Shown here piece after piece: positions 48,960 through 58,712 of a stretch of DNA of 64,000 nucleotides; the first letter of the stretch is position 1; each line of letters begins with the position of its first letter. The notes under the pieces are model-generated. The model was not told the DNA's origin. It ran no database searches and saw nothing but the letters and a program-made list of their open reading frames with translations. A program made the position numbers and the translations under genes. Source of the stretch: Deltaproteobacteria bacterium (GTDB lineage: Bacteria > Desulfobacterota > GWC2-55-46). The stretch lies in the NCBI GenBank assembly GCA_016212705.1, contig JACREU010000002.1, positions 1 to 64,000 on the forward strand. The letters run 5' to 3'.

Positions 48960-49964
48960 TTAACTGTCGTACTTCTCCGATATCGCCTGCGGAAGCCCTG
49001 CAACCTTCGGCCTTAGCCCTTTTATCGACCTGTAAACGGCTATGAATGCGAAGGAGAAGGCGACGGCAACGAAGACCTGCCAGAATATGCCTCCGTAATA
49101 TGCGGCGAGCGAGGCCGCGCCGATAAGGAGCTGGAGTACGCAATAGACGAGCGACACGACCCAGTGCCGGTACCCGAGCTCGTTGGCGAGGTACTGGTAG
49201 AGATGGCTCCTGTGGGCTAAGGCGATGCGCTCACCAGTCCTGAAACGCAGGTACAGCGTCACAATCGCATCCGCGTAAAAGAGGCTCAGGAACATCCCCA
49301 TGCAGATAAGGTCTTTGAGGCCCTCAGTCAGCCTGAACGCGAAGAGGGCGAAGAGAAAACCGAGGAACATGGAACCCGCGTCGCCCATGAACGTCCGCGC
49401 CCTTGGCAAATTGAACGGCAGGAACCCGATGCAGGCCGCGGCGATTGCGAGGGAAATGACGCTTATGGCATGGTCAGCGCCGGTGAGGAATGCAAAGACC
49501 GAGAGTAGCGTGAAGGCCGCTGCGCCGGTCAGCCCTGCAATGCCGTTAATCCCGTCCATGAAGTTATAGAAGTTAGCCGTACCGGTCATGAATATGACCC
49601 AGAAGACAAACAAGGCCGCGCCGTAGACGCCCAACTCCATGTAGGGCAGTACGACGACGGCGGAGATCAGTAGCTCGATTGAGAGCCTTAAGGAAGGAGA
49701 GAGGCTGAACGAGTCCTCGATCAACCCGAGCAGACCCATGCCGAAGCCGATGATCGTGTCAAAAAAAACACCGGTGACGTATACGCCGACGATTAGAAAG
49801 GCGAGAACGATCCCTATGCCGCCCCCCCTCGGCGTGGGCACGGTATGAGAGCTCCTTTCGGAGGGCTCGTCATACATGGCGAGTCTTCTACCCGATGCGC
49901 TTACAAAAGCCGCTCCGGCCGCTCCGACAAAAAAGCCCGTCAACACAAGCGCGGTATCCATCAT
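48960..49964 (-). CDS. WecA/TagO/MraY-family undecaprenyl-phosphate sugar-1-P transferase
   Basis: PTPRGGGIGIVLAF, NFYNFMDGINGIAG, FMGDAGSMFLGFL. Confidence 0.9.
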   Translation of the reverse strand: MMDTALVLTGFFVGAAGAAFVSASGRRLAMYDEPSERSSHTVPTPRGGGIGIVLAFLIVGVYVTGVFFDTIIGFGMGLLGLIEDSFSLSPSLRLSIELLISAVVVLPYMELGVYGAALFVFWVIFMTGTANFYNFMDGINGIAGLTGAAAFTLLSVFAFLTGADHAISVISLAIAAACIGFLPFNLPRARTFMGDAGSMFLGFLFALFAFRLTEGLKDLICMGMFLSLFYADAIVTLYLRFRTGERIALAHRSHLYQYLANELGYRHWVVSLVYCVLQLLIGAASLAAYYGGIFWQVFVAVAFSFAFIAVYRSIKGLRPKVAGLPQAISEKYDS

Positions 49965-50005
49965 TTGGCACCTCTTATACCTTGATATTTACAGTCCACC
50001 TGCCG

Positions 50006-51163
50006 TCAGGCCCTGCCTGCCTTTTCCCACGCCGGTTTCTGCGCGCCAAGGACCGCCTTTATAAAGCCTATGAGGAGCGCGAGGTTCAGGTTGCATAAAT
50101 AAAAAGGTATGTAGACGAAAAAGGGGAGACTCCTTGCCCTTGACGCCGCGAGCCCCAGGAGGGCCGTGGAATAGAAGATTGCCTGGATATAAAAAAGCGT
50201 CTCGAATAAGGCGCCGTCGAGCAGGCGCATGTTGAGGAAGATGAGCGCGACCATTATGAACGGGACCGCCCACCTGAGCACCCTGTGCGACCAGTATATG
50301 AACGAGCGCGCGCCGAGCGCCGGATTGAGGAGCGCCAACAGGTGGAGCATCGCGATATAGTGGCCGGCCCCGTCCCTCACGTGCCTCATGAACTCCCCGC
50401 TGGCGTCTTCCGCGACGTCCTCATAGGCCAGCGCCTCTTCCTCGTATATAGACAGCCGGCCTTTTTCCACGACCTTCATCGAGATGGTGAAATCGTCGTT
50501 TATCGCGGACTTCTCAAGCGGCTCGAAAAGCTCTCTTCGAATGGCGTATATCGCGCCGTTCGCGCCTGCTACATACCCGATCCTCGATTCAAACCTCTTG
50601 AGCATCGCCTCGTACCTCCAGTACGCACCCTCGCCCCTGCCGCTTATGTTTCCGGACGGGTTCCTGTATACGAGCCTCCCAGAGACGCACCCTACGTCGG
50701 GGTCGAGAAAGCGTCGGGAGAGCCTTTTGAGCGCGTTTTTTTCAAGCTCGGTGTTGGCGTCGGTAAAGACCGCAATGTCGGAGGCGACCTCGCGCATAGC
50801 GGCGTTTATCGCGCTACCCTTCCCTGACCTCGGCAGGCTCAAGAGACGGATATTCCCGAACTTGCCTGCGTACCCGCTCACAATGCCATTGGTCGAGTCG
50901 CTTGACCCGTCAGAGGCGATAATGACGGTAAGGAGCCCTTGCGGGTAGTCGAGCGCAAGAGAGTTCTCTATTTTTTTCGCAATTACAGCCTCTTCGTTGT
51001 ACGCCGCGATGACGAGCGTCGCGGCAGGCAAGGCGCGAGCCGCTCCGTTTTCATGGTACTTGCGCTCAGGCCCGAGCCGAGCTACCGCGATAAGCGCAAG
51101 CGGGTAGACCGCGTATGTATACGCTATCGTCGCGAGCCCCGCCCAGAAAACGACCTCAAGCAT
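50006..51163 (-). CDS. GT2 family glycosyltransferase (membrane-associated)
   Basis: ATLVIAAYNEEAVIAKKIENSLALDYPQGLLTVIIASDGSSDST; C-terminal TM helices. Confidence 0.9.
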   Translation of the reverse strand: MLEVVFWAGLATIAYTYAVYPLALIAVARLGPERKYHENGAARALPAATLVIAAYNEEAVIAKKIENSLALDYPQGLLTVIIASDGSSDSTNGIVSGYAGKFGNIRLLSLPRSGKGSAINAAMREVASDIAVFTDANTELEKNALKRLSRRFLDPDVGCVSGRLVYRNPSGNISGRGEGAYWRYEAMLKRFESRIGYVAGANGAIYAIRRELFEPLEKSAINDDFTISMKVVEKGRLSIYEEEALAYEDVAEDASGEFMRHVRDGAGHYIAMLHLLALLNPALGARSFIYWSHRVLRWAVPFIMVALIFLNMRLLDGALFETLFYIQAIFYSTALLGLAASRARSLPFFVYIPFYLCNLNLALLIGFIKAVLGAQKPAWEKAGRA

Positions 51164-51168
51164 ATCCC

Positions 51169-52614
51169 TTAGCCCTCCCTCAAAAGGTATTTTGCGAATA
51201 CGCGGGCGGATTTGACGGTCTTTTTCATCTCCTCAGGCGACCTTAAGACCCGGAGGAGTTTACGCGCAAGGTATCTGGGCCCCAGGTAGTATTCCCTGCG
51301 GGCGCGTCCGCAGAACCTGACCAAATCTTCTGACGAGAGCGCTGGTGTGGAAACCACACAGTTGTGGAGGCCTTCGGAAGTGAGCCACTTGCTGAAGTCC
51401 GTCGTCTCAAGGTAGCCGTTCCTCCTCGCCCACTCGTAAGTCTCTGTACCCGGATAAACCATCAAAGGAAAGAACTGGCAGGTATCGGCGTTTATTTCTC
51501 TCGCGAACGCAAGCGACTTAAGAAGCGTGTCTTTCGTCTCCCCGGGGTTCCCGGCCATGAAGCAGGAATGGAGCATAACGCCCGCCTTTCTCGCGTCCTT
51601 GACAAAGGTCCTCATGCGCTCAATTGTCAGCCCTTTTTTTATGTTCTTTAATATCCCGTCGTCCGCGGACTCGAAACCGACTACGATGAGCCTGCAACCG
51701 GCCCGCTTCATCGCCCGCATCGTATCAAGACTCAGATTGGCGCGGCACTCGACGGTCCAGGGGACCTTTACGCGCCTTTTTAACATCAGCTCTGAGAACT
51801 CTACCGTATGCTTTTCATTGAACGAGAACGTGTCGTCGTCGATCAGGACCTCCCTCACCTCAGGGAGCTCTCGTTCTATATACTCAAACTCGGAGACTAT
51901 GTTCTCAGGGGTCCTCTGCCTCTGCCTCCTCCCGAACATCTTTTCCGGGTATACGCAGTACGAGCACCGCGCGTTGCACCCCCTGGAAGTAAAGATGGAC
52001 ACGACCGGATACCTGCAGTGGGCGTAGAAGTAGTTCCTTATGTTCAGGTGTTTTTTGTAGACCTTTGATACGAACGGCAGGGAGTCGAGGTCTTCGATAA
52101 AGGCCCGATCCGGGCCTGAGATTATCGTTTCTCCGTCCCTGTATGTGAGGCCGCTGACGGCCTCAAGGCCGCCCTTTTCCATGAGCCTTTCGGCAAGCTC
52201 GGCTATGGTCAAGTCGTACTCGCCCCTTGCGACGGCGTCAACGCGCCTGTCGAGGGCGAGGGATTCCTCCGGCAGCGCCGAGACGTGAGGGCCTGTCAAC
52301 ACGACAAAGCTCGACGGCAGGAGGTCTTTTATCTCTCCGGCGACAGAGCAGTCGTTATAGATGCTCGGCGTACCGGTGTAGACGACGACTATCTCCGGGG
52401 AAAAGCCGTTTACCGCCTTCAATGTCTCGCCCCTTGTGAGCCCTTCGGCAGGTGCGTCGATGATCATAACCGTATGCCCTCTGTCCTCAAGCAACCCGGC
52501 GGCATAGGCGTGCCATATCGGATAATAGATCGTCCCGCTCTTCGTAACGGCAGGAGAGCGAGAGAACCTTGAGTACCTCGGCAGGAACGGCGGATTAAGG
52601 AAAAGCACCTTCAT
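51169..52614 (-). CDS. B12-binding domain radical SAM protein
   Basis: MKVLFLNPPFLPRYSRFSRSP; CNARCSYCVYP radical SAM motif. Confidence 0.9.
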   Translation of the reverse strand: MKVLFLNPPFLPRYSRFSRSPAVTKSGTIYYPIWHAYAAGLLEDRGHTVMIIDAPAEGLTRGETLKAVNGFSPEIVVVYTGTPSIYNDCSVAGEIKDLLPSSFVVLTGPHVSALPEESLALDRRVDAVARGEYDLTIAELAERLMEKGGLEAVSGLTYRDGETIISGPDRAFIEDLDSLPFVSKVYKKHLNIRNYFYAHCRYPVVSIFTSRGCNARCSYCVYPEKMFGRRQRQRTPENIVSEFEYIERELPEVREVLIDDDTFSFNEKHTVEFSELMLKRRVKVPWTVECRANLSLDTMRAMKRAGCRLIVVGFESADDGILKNIKKGLTIERMRTFVKDARKAGVMLHSCFMAGNPGETKDTLLKSLAFAREINADTCQFFPLMVYPGTETYEWARRNGYLETTDFSKWLTSEGLHNCVVSTPALSSEDLVRFCGRARREYYLGPRYLARKLLRVLRSPEEMKKTVKSARVFAKYLLREG

Positions 52615-54053
52615 CGTGTCCCTCCCCTGAAACGTACCCTGTCGGATAATTTCCTCAAGGCATTGTTGTTGAAGAAGAGCCTCTGGAAGGCCATCGTGGA
52701 GCCGATATACGAGAGCGGGTACTTAAATGGGCCGTACCTCTCGAAGACCCTCTCTATCCCTTTTTTCTGGATATTCAGTGTAACGTCTCGGAGCCTTTTC
52801 GCTAGCGCCTCCCTCTCCTCAATGGATAGCTCGGGGGTAGTAAAGAAAGGTTTGCCTGTTTTTTTAGAGAACCGCAAGTTCTTGTCCATGCTGTTAAGGA
52901 GTTCGAGCGGGTCGGCGGTCCAGGCTTTTTTTCCCTCAACCCAGTCCCAGAGCGCGGTCCCCGGAAAGGGCATCAGGTTGTAAAAATCGGCCTTGAATAC
53001 CGGGTACTTCCGCGCTATTTTTATTGAGTCTTCTATGTCTTCGACCGTCTCCCCAGGAGTGCCGTATACGAAAAAGAGCGAGACCTCGAACCCGAGCTCA
53101 CAGCTTAACTTTATCGCCGACTCTATCTCGGCCATCGTCTCGCCTTTTTTGAGGGTCTTAAGGACCTTGTCGTTACCGGCCTCAACGCCTATGCCGAAGC
53201 TCTTGAAGCCGGCCTCTTTCATGCGCACAAGCATCTCCCGCTCGATCTTATCGGCCCTTATGCCGTTAGATGCCCTCAAGGTGAGACCCTTGAGCCCCCG
53301 CTTCTCTATCTCGTCGCAGAGGGCGAATACCCGCTCTCTATAGAAGGTGAAGTTGTCGTCGAGGAAGTTGAATATGCGCGTGCCTTTCGCGTACCAGAAT
53401 TCGAGCTCGGAGCCTATGCCCTCTATCGACCTCGTCCTTATCTCTTTTCCGAGCGTGAGCCCGACCGAGCAGAATATGCACGAGTACGGGCACCCGCGGG
53501 ACGTGATTACGCCCATCTCGTTGGCGTACTTATCAAGCTCGAATTTTTCATACCTCGGCCAGCCTATGGCGTCGAGGTCGCCGGGCCTCTCTAAGGGATT
53601 CGCGCATACGCCCTTAGCCCCGTCCCTGTACACGACGCCGGGTATGGAGGACGGCTCCTCGCCCTTGAGGTAACGGACGAGCGAGCGCTCAGCCTCTCCG
53701 GTAAACGCGATATCGACCTTCGGATATTCTTCAAGTATCTTCCTGCCGAGTATCGTCACATGAGGGCCGCCAGCAATAGTCGCGACACCTGGGCACGCGT
53801 CCTTGATCGCGCCGAGGAGGCCGAAGAACCTCTTGTGCCCCACGGTGTATACGGTTGTCCCGACGCAGTCGTAGCCGCCTTTCCTTACCCTCTCGATAAC
53901 ATCGTCTTCCGAGTAGCCGAGCTTCATGTCGATCACATCGTAATCGATGCCCTCATCAGCCAGCGCCTCCGCGAGATAGCCGGTGCCGAGCGGCGGCCTG
54001 CTCGACCCAAGCTCGTCCGAATAGACGTTATAAAGGAGCAGTACCCTCTTCAA
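52611..54053 (-). CDS. B12-binding domain radical SAM protein
   Basis: RPPLGTGYLAEALADEGIDYDVIDM; GGPHVTILG; CPYSCIFCS radical SAM motif. Confidence 0.9.
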   Translation of the reverse strand: MKRVLLLYNVYSDELGSSRPPLGTGYLAEALADEGIDYDVIDMKLGYSEDDVIERVRKGGYDCVGTTVYTVGHKRFFGLLGAIKDACPGVATIAGGPHVTILGRKILEEYPKVDIAFTGEAERSLVRYLKGEEPSSIPGVVYRDGAKGVCANPLERPGDLDAIGWPRYEKFELDKYANEMGVITSRGCPYSCIFCSVGLTLGKEIRTRSIEGIGSELEFWYAKGTRIFNFLDDNFTFYRERVFALCDEIEKRGLKGLTLRASNGIRADKIEREMLVRMKEAGFKSFGIGVEAGNDKVLKTLKKGETMAEIESAIKLSCELGFEVSLFFVYGTPGETVEDIEDSIKIARKYPVFKADFYNLMPFPGTALWDWVEGKKAWTADPLELLNSMDKNLRFSKKTGKPFFTTPELSIEEREALAKRLRDVTLNIQKKGIERVFERYGPFKYPLSYIGSTMAFQRLFFNNNALRKLSDRVRFRGGTR

Positions 54054-55275
54054 TCGACGTCCCTCCCTTGAGTAGCGACTTCGCCTCCATAAAGACCTCT
54101 TCAGCGGTTATGTCGGATATGCACCTGCCTGCGCCCCCTCCCTTATTGTGCACGCATCCGAATTGCCAGCACGGGGAGCATGGATATGCCTTGTATACGA
54201 CCCTTTCGCGGCCGGCTGACCTCGGCCCGAAGACCTCAGGCGACTGCGGCCCCATGAGCGCCACCACAGGGATGCCTGCGGAGGCCGCTATGTGCATGGG
54301 GCCGCTGTCGAGACCTATGAAAAGCGAGCCTTTCTCAAAGACCGCCTTCAGTCCGGCTATCTCGAAGGCCCCGCAGCCGTTCACCACGCGCCCTGACGGG
54401 TGTTTTATACGCGCCATGACCCTTCCCGCCCTTTCGTAATCCGACTTTGCCCCGATAAGGGTAATGTCGAGCTTTCCATCGAGTTCAAGGAGCCTTTCGG
54501 ATACTTCCGAGAACCTCTCCTCTGGCCATCTCCGGAGTTCCCCTCCTGAGCCGATATGGATGAATATCCTCTCGTCCGCCTCTTCATCCACTGACCTGGC
54601 GGCCCCTTCCGATTCGCGCGCCCCTCTTTCTTTTTCGTGATGCTTTATCCCACCGACCGCCATGATGGAGTCGACGAAGTGCTGGCAACTAACTTTTTTA
54701 TTTATACGCGGCCCGGTCTCCCCATCGAGCCCTCCCCTCATCAGCGAGAGCCATGAAGACCTCATGGGGTTCGGGAATGCGGCTACACTCCTTAAAGGCA
54801 CCCTATTGCCGACAAGCCACCTGAATGTCCGTCCGTCGCCGCGCAGCCAGAGCGCGCAATTGAATCCGTGGCCGGAAAGCGCCCTTGCCGGGAAAGCCGT
54901 TCTTTTTTGAGACCTGGAGTATTTTTCGGAGTCGTAGACGTATGTCTTCTCTATCCCCTCGCAAGTTCGGGCGAGGTTTGAGTTTATCGAATCGATGAGG
55001 ACCGAGATGCGTATGGAGTCGCCGTGCTTTTTTCTGAGGGCGTCTATGAGGTGAATGGTGAGCACAAAATCGCCTATCGCTCCGAGCTGTACGATAAGGA
55101 GATCGCCGTTCACTGCGGCGACCGGCATGAGCCGTTCGTATGCCCTCAGCAGGAGGGCCTGCGCGTATGAGCCGAGCGACAGCGCGATCGATCTTGAGAT
55201 AAACGAGTATCTATGCAATGCGCCCCCGGTTACGGCTTTGATTAACGCCAATGGACGGGTGAGACGGCTGTGCAA
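54028..55275 (-). CDS. GT9 (heptosyltransferase-like) glycosyltransferase
   Basis: DLLIVQLGAIGDFVLTIHLIDALRKKHGD; FIGLDSGPMHIAASAGIPVVALMGPQSPEVFGP. Confidence 0.9.
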   Translation of the reverse strand: MHSRLTRPLALIKAVTGGALHRYSFISRSIALSLGSYAQALLLRAYERLMPVAAVNGDLLIVQLGAIGDFVLTIHLIDALRKKHGDSIRISVLIDSINSNLARTCEGIEKTYVYDSEKYSRSQKRTAFPARALSGHGFNCALWLRGDGRTFRWLVGNRVPLRSVAAFPNPMRSSWLSLMRGGLDGETGPRINKKVSCQHFVDSIMAVGGIKHHEKERGARESEGAARSVDEEADERIFIHIGSGGELRRWPEERFSEVSERLLELDGKLDITLIGAKSDYERAGRVMARIKHPSGRVVNGCGAFEIAGLKAVFEKGSLFIGLDSGPMHIAASAGIPVVALMGPQSPEVFGPRSAGRERVVYKAYPCSPCWQFGCVHNKGGGAGRCISDITAEEVFMEAKSLLKGGTSIEEGTAPL

Positions 55276-55479
55276 AAAAAACAGACGTCTGTCCCAGGGG
55301 ACAAAGTTGAGTTTTCCAGGTGATTGGCTTTAAGGCTCAGATGAAGATCGAAGGTGTGAGTCGGGGAGTTTCAGGATGATGGAACGCCGGGGGCGTTTAG
55401 AGACCCACCCGGCTTAACATTGAATTTCAATTAAGTCGATTATAGCATCTTTTATTAAAATGTAAAGTAAAATATTAAA

Positions 55480-56883
55480 CTAAGATTTGCCATTTTTGAA
55501 GGCCATCATGCCAGCAACATACATGGCTATGAGAAGATTGAAGCATCCGATGTAGAATATAGACCCATAGGAATTGGCCGAAATCGCGAGCGCAACGAGC
55601 GATCCGCCGAATGAGAACCTGATGAAATCCAACTCGTTCGAGGCGATCCCCTTTCCGAGAGAATGGATTCGTAATCCGGTGAAGACGAGGAGCGCGAGCC
55701 CTATGACGCCTGTCTCGGCGGTCCACTCGATGTACGAGTTTAGTATCGCCACCCTGAAGGCCTCGAAGTCAAGCGAACCGAAGTTTAAGTTTATGGACCC
55801 GGACACGGCCTTTGTGAGAAGAGGCGATTGACCTATACCAACACCTGTAAACAGGTTGTCCGCTATCATCTCCATGCCTATCTTCCAGGTAAGGGTCCTG
55901 CTGTTAATGGTAAGCGCTTCGCTTATCAGCTTGCCGGTTATCGCCGAGCTTACGAACTCATGGAACGAGTATATGATGACGCCTATGAAAAGAGCGGCCC
56001 CCGCGAGCGCCCTCCCCTTGACTCCTTTTCTGAATATCAGAAGGACTGAAAGAACGCTCAATATCATCGATACCGAAAAAGTGAGGGCGAGCGCGATGGC
56101 CGTAAGCGAGAGTATGAGCTTTAGCGTCCGTTTGGAGTATCGGCAACCCTCGTAGCCGTACCGTGTCGCTCCGATAACGGGGAATGTCATCGTAACGAGC
56201 AGTAGCCCGTAGGTCTGCGGCTCTCCGACGTATCCTCCAATCCTCAAAAAAGGGAATGTGATCACGCTCCCGAGCCTTACGCCCGCGGCCGCGTATAAGA
56301 TGAACTGCAGGAGCCCGAAGCAGACGGCCGCTGTATGGAGCTGTATGGCGAAGTTGATGGCGGTAGCGATCCTCTTTCTGCCGCTCAGGGCCGATATGAC
56401 GAAGTCGATTGCGAATAGCGAAAGGAAGAGCCTTATAAGGAACGAAAGCCCCCTGTACCCCGGGGAGTTGATGCCGACGGCCCAGGGCAGTGCGTAGCTC
56501 TCCGCAGGAAAGGCCTTCCCTGGGATGAGGCTCGATAGCATTAGGGAGATGGACGCCCATATGAATATGAGAAACAAAGGCGCCTGCAACGGGTGTGGTT
56601 TGGGATCGAACGAGCCTTTTGCGAGTACTTCGACGATGGATACCGCGAGCATGGCAACGGCAGTGAGGGATGAGGCGCTTATCGAGCCCAACTTCAGCGC
56701 ATTGTCGTTCGACATAACGAAAGCTGAGGCTATGAAGGCCATGGTAAGAGCGAACCTGGGGTTTGCGCGGCCCGCGCGCGTCAAGGGATAAAACAGCGTG
56801 CCTTGGAAGCGGCCCGCCACGCTGTCTGCAAGCGCTACTGTCGCCTGCCTGTTTGCCTCTCTTGTCCCCTTCACCACTTCCAC
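55480..56883 (-). CDS. O-antigen ligase/polymerase-like membrane protein
   Basis: Polytopic; GEPQTYGLLLVTMTFPVIG, NSRTLTWKIGMEMIADNLFTGVGIGQSP. Confidence 0.75.
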   Translation of the reverse strand: MEVVKGTREANRQATVALADSVAGRFQGTLFYPLTRAGRANPRFALTMAFIASAFVMSNDNALKLGSISASSLTAVAMLAVSIVEVLAKGSFDPKPHPLQAPLFLIFIWASISLMLSSLIPGKAFPAESYALPWAVGINSPGYRGLSFLIRLFLSLFAIDFVISALSGRKRIATAINFAIQLHTAAVCFGLLQFILYAAAGVRLGSVITFPFLRIGGYVGEPQTYGLLLVTMTFPVIGATRYGYEGCRYSKRTLKLILSLTAIALALTFSVSMILSVLSVLLIFRKGVKGRALAGAALFIGVIIYSFHEFVSSAITGKLISEALTINSRTLTWKIGMEMIADNLFTGVGIGQSPLLTKAVSGSINLNFGSLDFEAFRVAILNSYIEWTAETGVIGLALLVFTGLRIHSLGKGIASNELDFIRFSFGGSLVALAISANSYGSIFYIGCFNLLIAMYVAGMMAFKNGKS

Positions 56884-56924
56884 TCCCTCGATGCCGGACT
56901 CGTCAAAAAAAAACGCCTGCCGCC

Positions 56925-58577
56925 TTACCTCTTTCTGTATATCTGATAAGAGCCAAGTTCCATCACAGGTTCGAAGGCCAGGTCGATCTTCCGCATCTGA
57001 TCAGGCGCGAGCCTCGCAAAATTGACCCTTCTCTCGATTATCCAGTCCCAATTGTTCAGGTCGCCGGAAAGGGCCGTCAGGGACCCTGCCTTACTGAATT
57101 CCATCCCTGTGTAGTACATTATGTCGCCGGGGATGACTACCGCGCTCCAGGACGGGATTGCCGCCCTTACAAACCCTATCGTCTCTTTTGCGCCGGTCTC
57201 TCCGTACTGGACCCTTGTCTGGTACTGACCTGTCGCCTGTGACGCAAAGAGAGAGATGAAGGATGCGATGGAGAGCGCGACAAGCGTACTTCGAACCGTC
57301 GTTCCTGCGCGCCATCTGCAAAAAAGACGCGCCATTGCAAAGACCGCCGCGTTCATCGCCGTGTAGACGAGGAGATAAGAGGCGAGCCCCGTATAATCGC
57401 GGACCCTGTAGCGCAGAAGCGTCTCATACATGGGGTCGCCTGCAATCACATAAAAGATGCCGGCAAAGACGGCAACCACAAGCAACGCAGGAGCGAAGCG
57501 CATCTCAATTAATTCGCGCCTGAGGGAGGTAAAAACAAAGAGGGCCGATAACGGGTATAACGGGTAAAAATATTTAAGCTCTCCGAAGGGGTACGGGTGC
57601 AGGAATAAATAAAAAAAGAATATCGAAGTTATGAGGATCAGGAGGAGATTTTCTACGCCGCCGCGCCTCCATTCCTTAACGACACTGACAGCGGCAGTTA
57701 GGAATAGCGCTATGAAAAACGGACTCAACCAGAACGTCATCGCCATTATCTTCGTAAGCGGCGAGAAGAACGCCACGCCTGAGGCAAATAGCGGCGCGCC
57801 CTCCTGAGTTTTATTGAAGGCGATGAATTCGAAGGAGTTGGGGCCGTCTATGAAAAAGTACGCGTATGCGAGGTAAAACGGAACGAACGTGACAAGGGCA
57901 GACGAGAGGATGAGGGCCGAGTTCCTTATGGCCCTCCTGATGCCGACGCCTGTGGTCGCCTCATAGACAAGCGTTGAGAAAACGAGGAGGAACGGCGTAA
58001 AAAAATATTTTGCCCACATGGCAAGACCAACAAGGAAACCGGCCTTGAGGTAAAAGGCCGTTGATGATTCTCCGATGGGGCGGCCCTTGATATAGTAGAG
58101 GAGCGCGATGAGGATAAGCGGGGTCAGCACAACCGGCTCCATCTCAAGGAGGAGCGAGCCGTGGACAAAGGGCGGCATAATGGCGATAAAGGCGAGCGCA
58201 AAAGGCGCGACCCCGCCTATATCAATCGCCTTCATGATCCTCCAGAGGAGAAAGAGGCTCAAGACCGCGGAAGCGGCCCCCAGAAAATAGAGCGAGTGAA
58301 AACTGTCTCCCAACAGGGTCCGCGCGGCTTTCCCCATTAGCGCGTAGAGCGGCGGGTGGCAATAATAGGCGAGCGCCCTTCCCCAGCTCGCGGTGTCCCT
58401 GATGTGTATTACCTCCTCGTGCATCGGGAGCTGGAACAGGAACGGCGCCGCTAAGACGAGATAAATGGCGGCAGAGGTAGAAAACGGCCGGCCTTCCGTG
58501 AATGAGAGAGAGCGCTCCGAGGTTCCCTCCCACCCCCTCTTGTCGTTCGCCAGTGCTTTATCTATCGGGTCGCTCAT
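56925..58577 (-). CDS. GT39/GT83-like membrane glycosyltransferase
   Basis: HEEVIHIRDTASWGRALAYYCHPPLYALMGKAARTLLGDSFHSLYFLGA; polytopic; start at MSDPIDK preceded by GGAGGAG. Confidence 0.8.
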   Translation of the reverse strand: MSDPIDKALANDKRGWEGTSERSLSFTEGRPFSTSAAIYLVLAAPFLFQLPMHEEVIHIRDTASWGRALAYYCHPPLYALMGKAARTLLGDSFHSLYFLGAASAVLSLFLLWRIMKAIDIGGVAPFALAFIAIMPPFVHGSLLLEMEPVVLTPLILIALLYYIKGRPIGESSTAFYLKAGFLVGLAMWAKYFFTPFLLVFSTLVYEATTGVGIRRAIRNSALILSSALVTFVPFYLAYAYFFIDGPNSFEFIAFNKTQEGAPLFASGVAFFSPLTKIMAMTFWLSPFFIALFLTAAVSVVKEWRRGGVENLLLILITSIFFFYLFLHPYPFGELKYFYPLYPLSALFVFTSLRRELIEMRFAPALLVVAVFAGIFYVIAGDPMYETLLRYRVRDYTGLASYLLVYTAMNAAVFAMARLFCRWRAGTTVRSTLVALSIASFISLFASQATGQYQTRVQYGETGAKETIGFVRAAIPSWSAVVIPGDIMYYTGMEFSKAGSLTALSGDLNNWDWIIERRVNFARLAPDQMRKIDLAFEPVMELGSYQIYRKR

Positions 58578-58670
58578 GGACTTCTCCTCCCGCGTTGATT
58601 CATTGCCGCCCACATGCGCCCACCCGCCCCCACACCCATTAAACAAGGTATGCCGCTCCCCGCTATGCCA

Positions 58671-58704
58671 CCCCACCCCACCCCACCTGCCCACCCACCT
58701 GCCC
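58671..58704 (-). repeat. G-rich GGTGGG-type microsatellite, G-quadruplex motif on the coding strand
   Basis: Reverse strand GGGCAGGTGGGTGGGCAGGTGGGGTGGGGTGGGG in the intergenic spacer. Confidence 0.75.
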
Positions 58705-58712
58705 ACCTGTTT

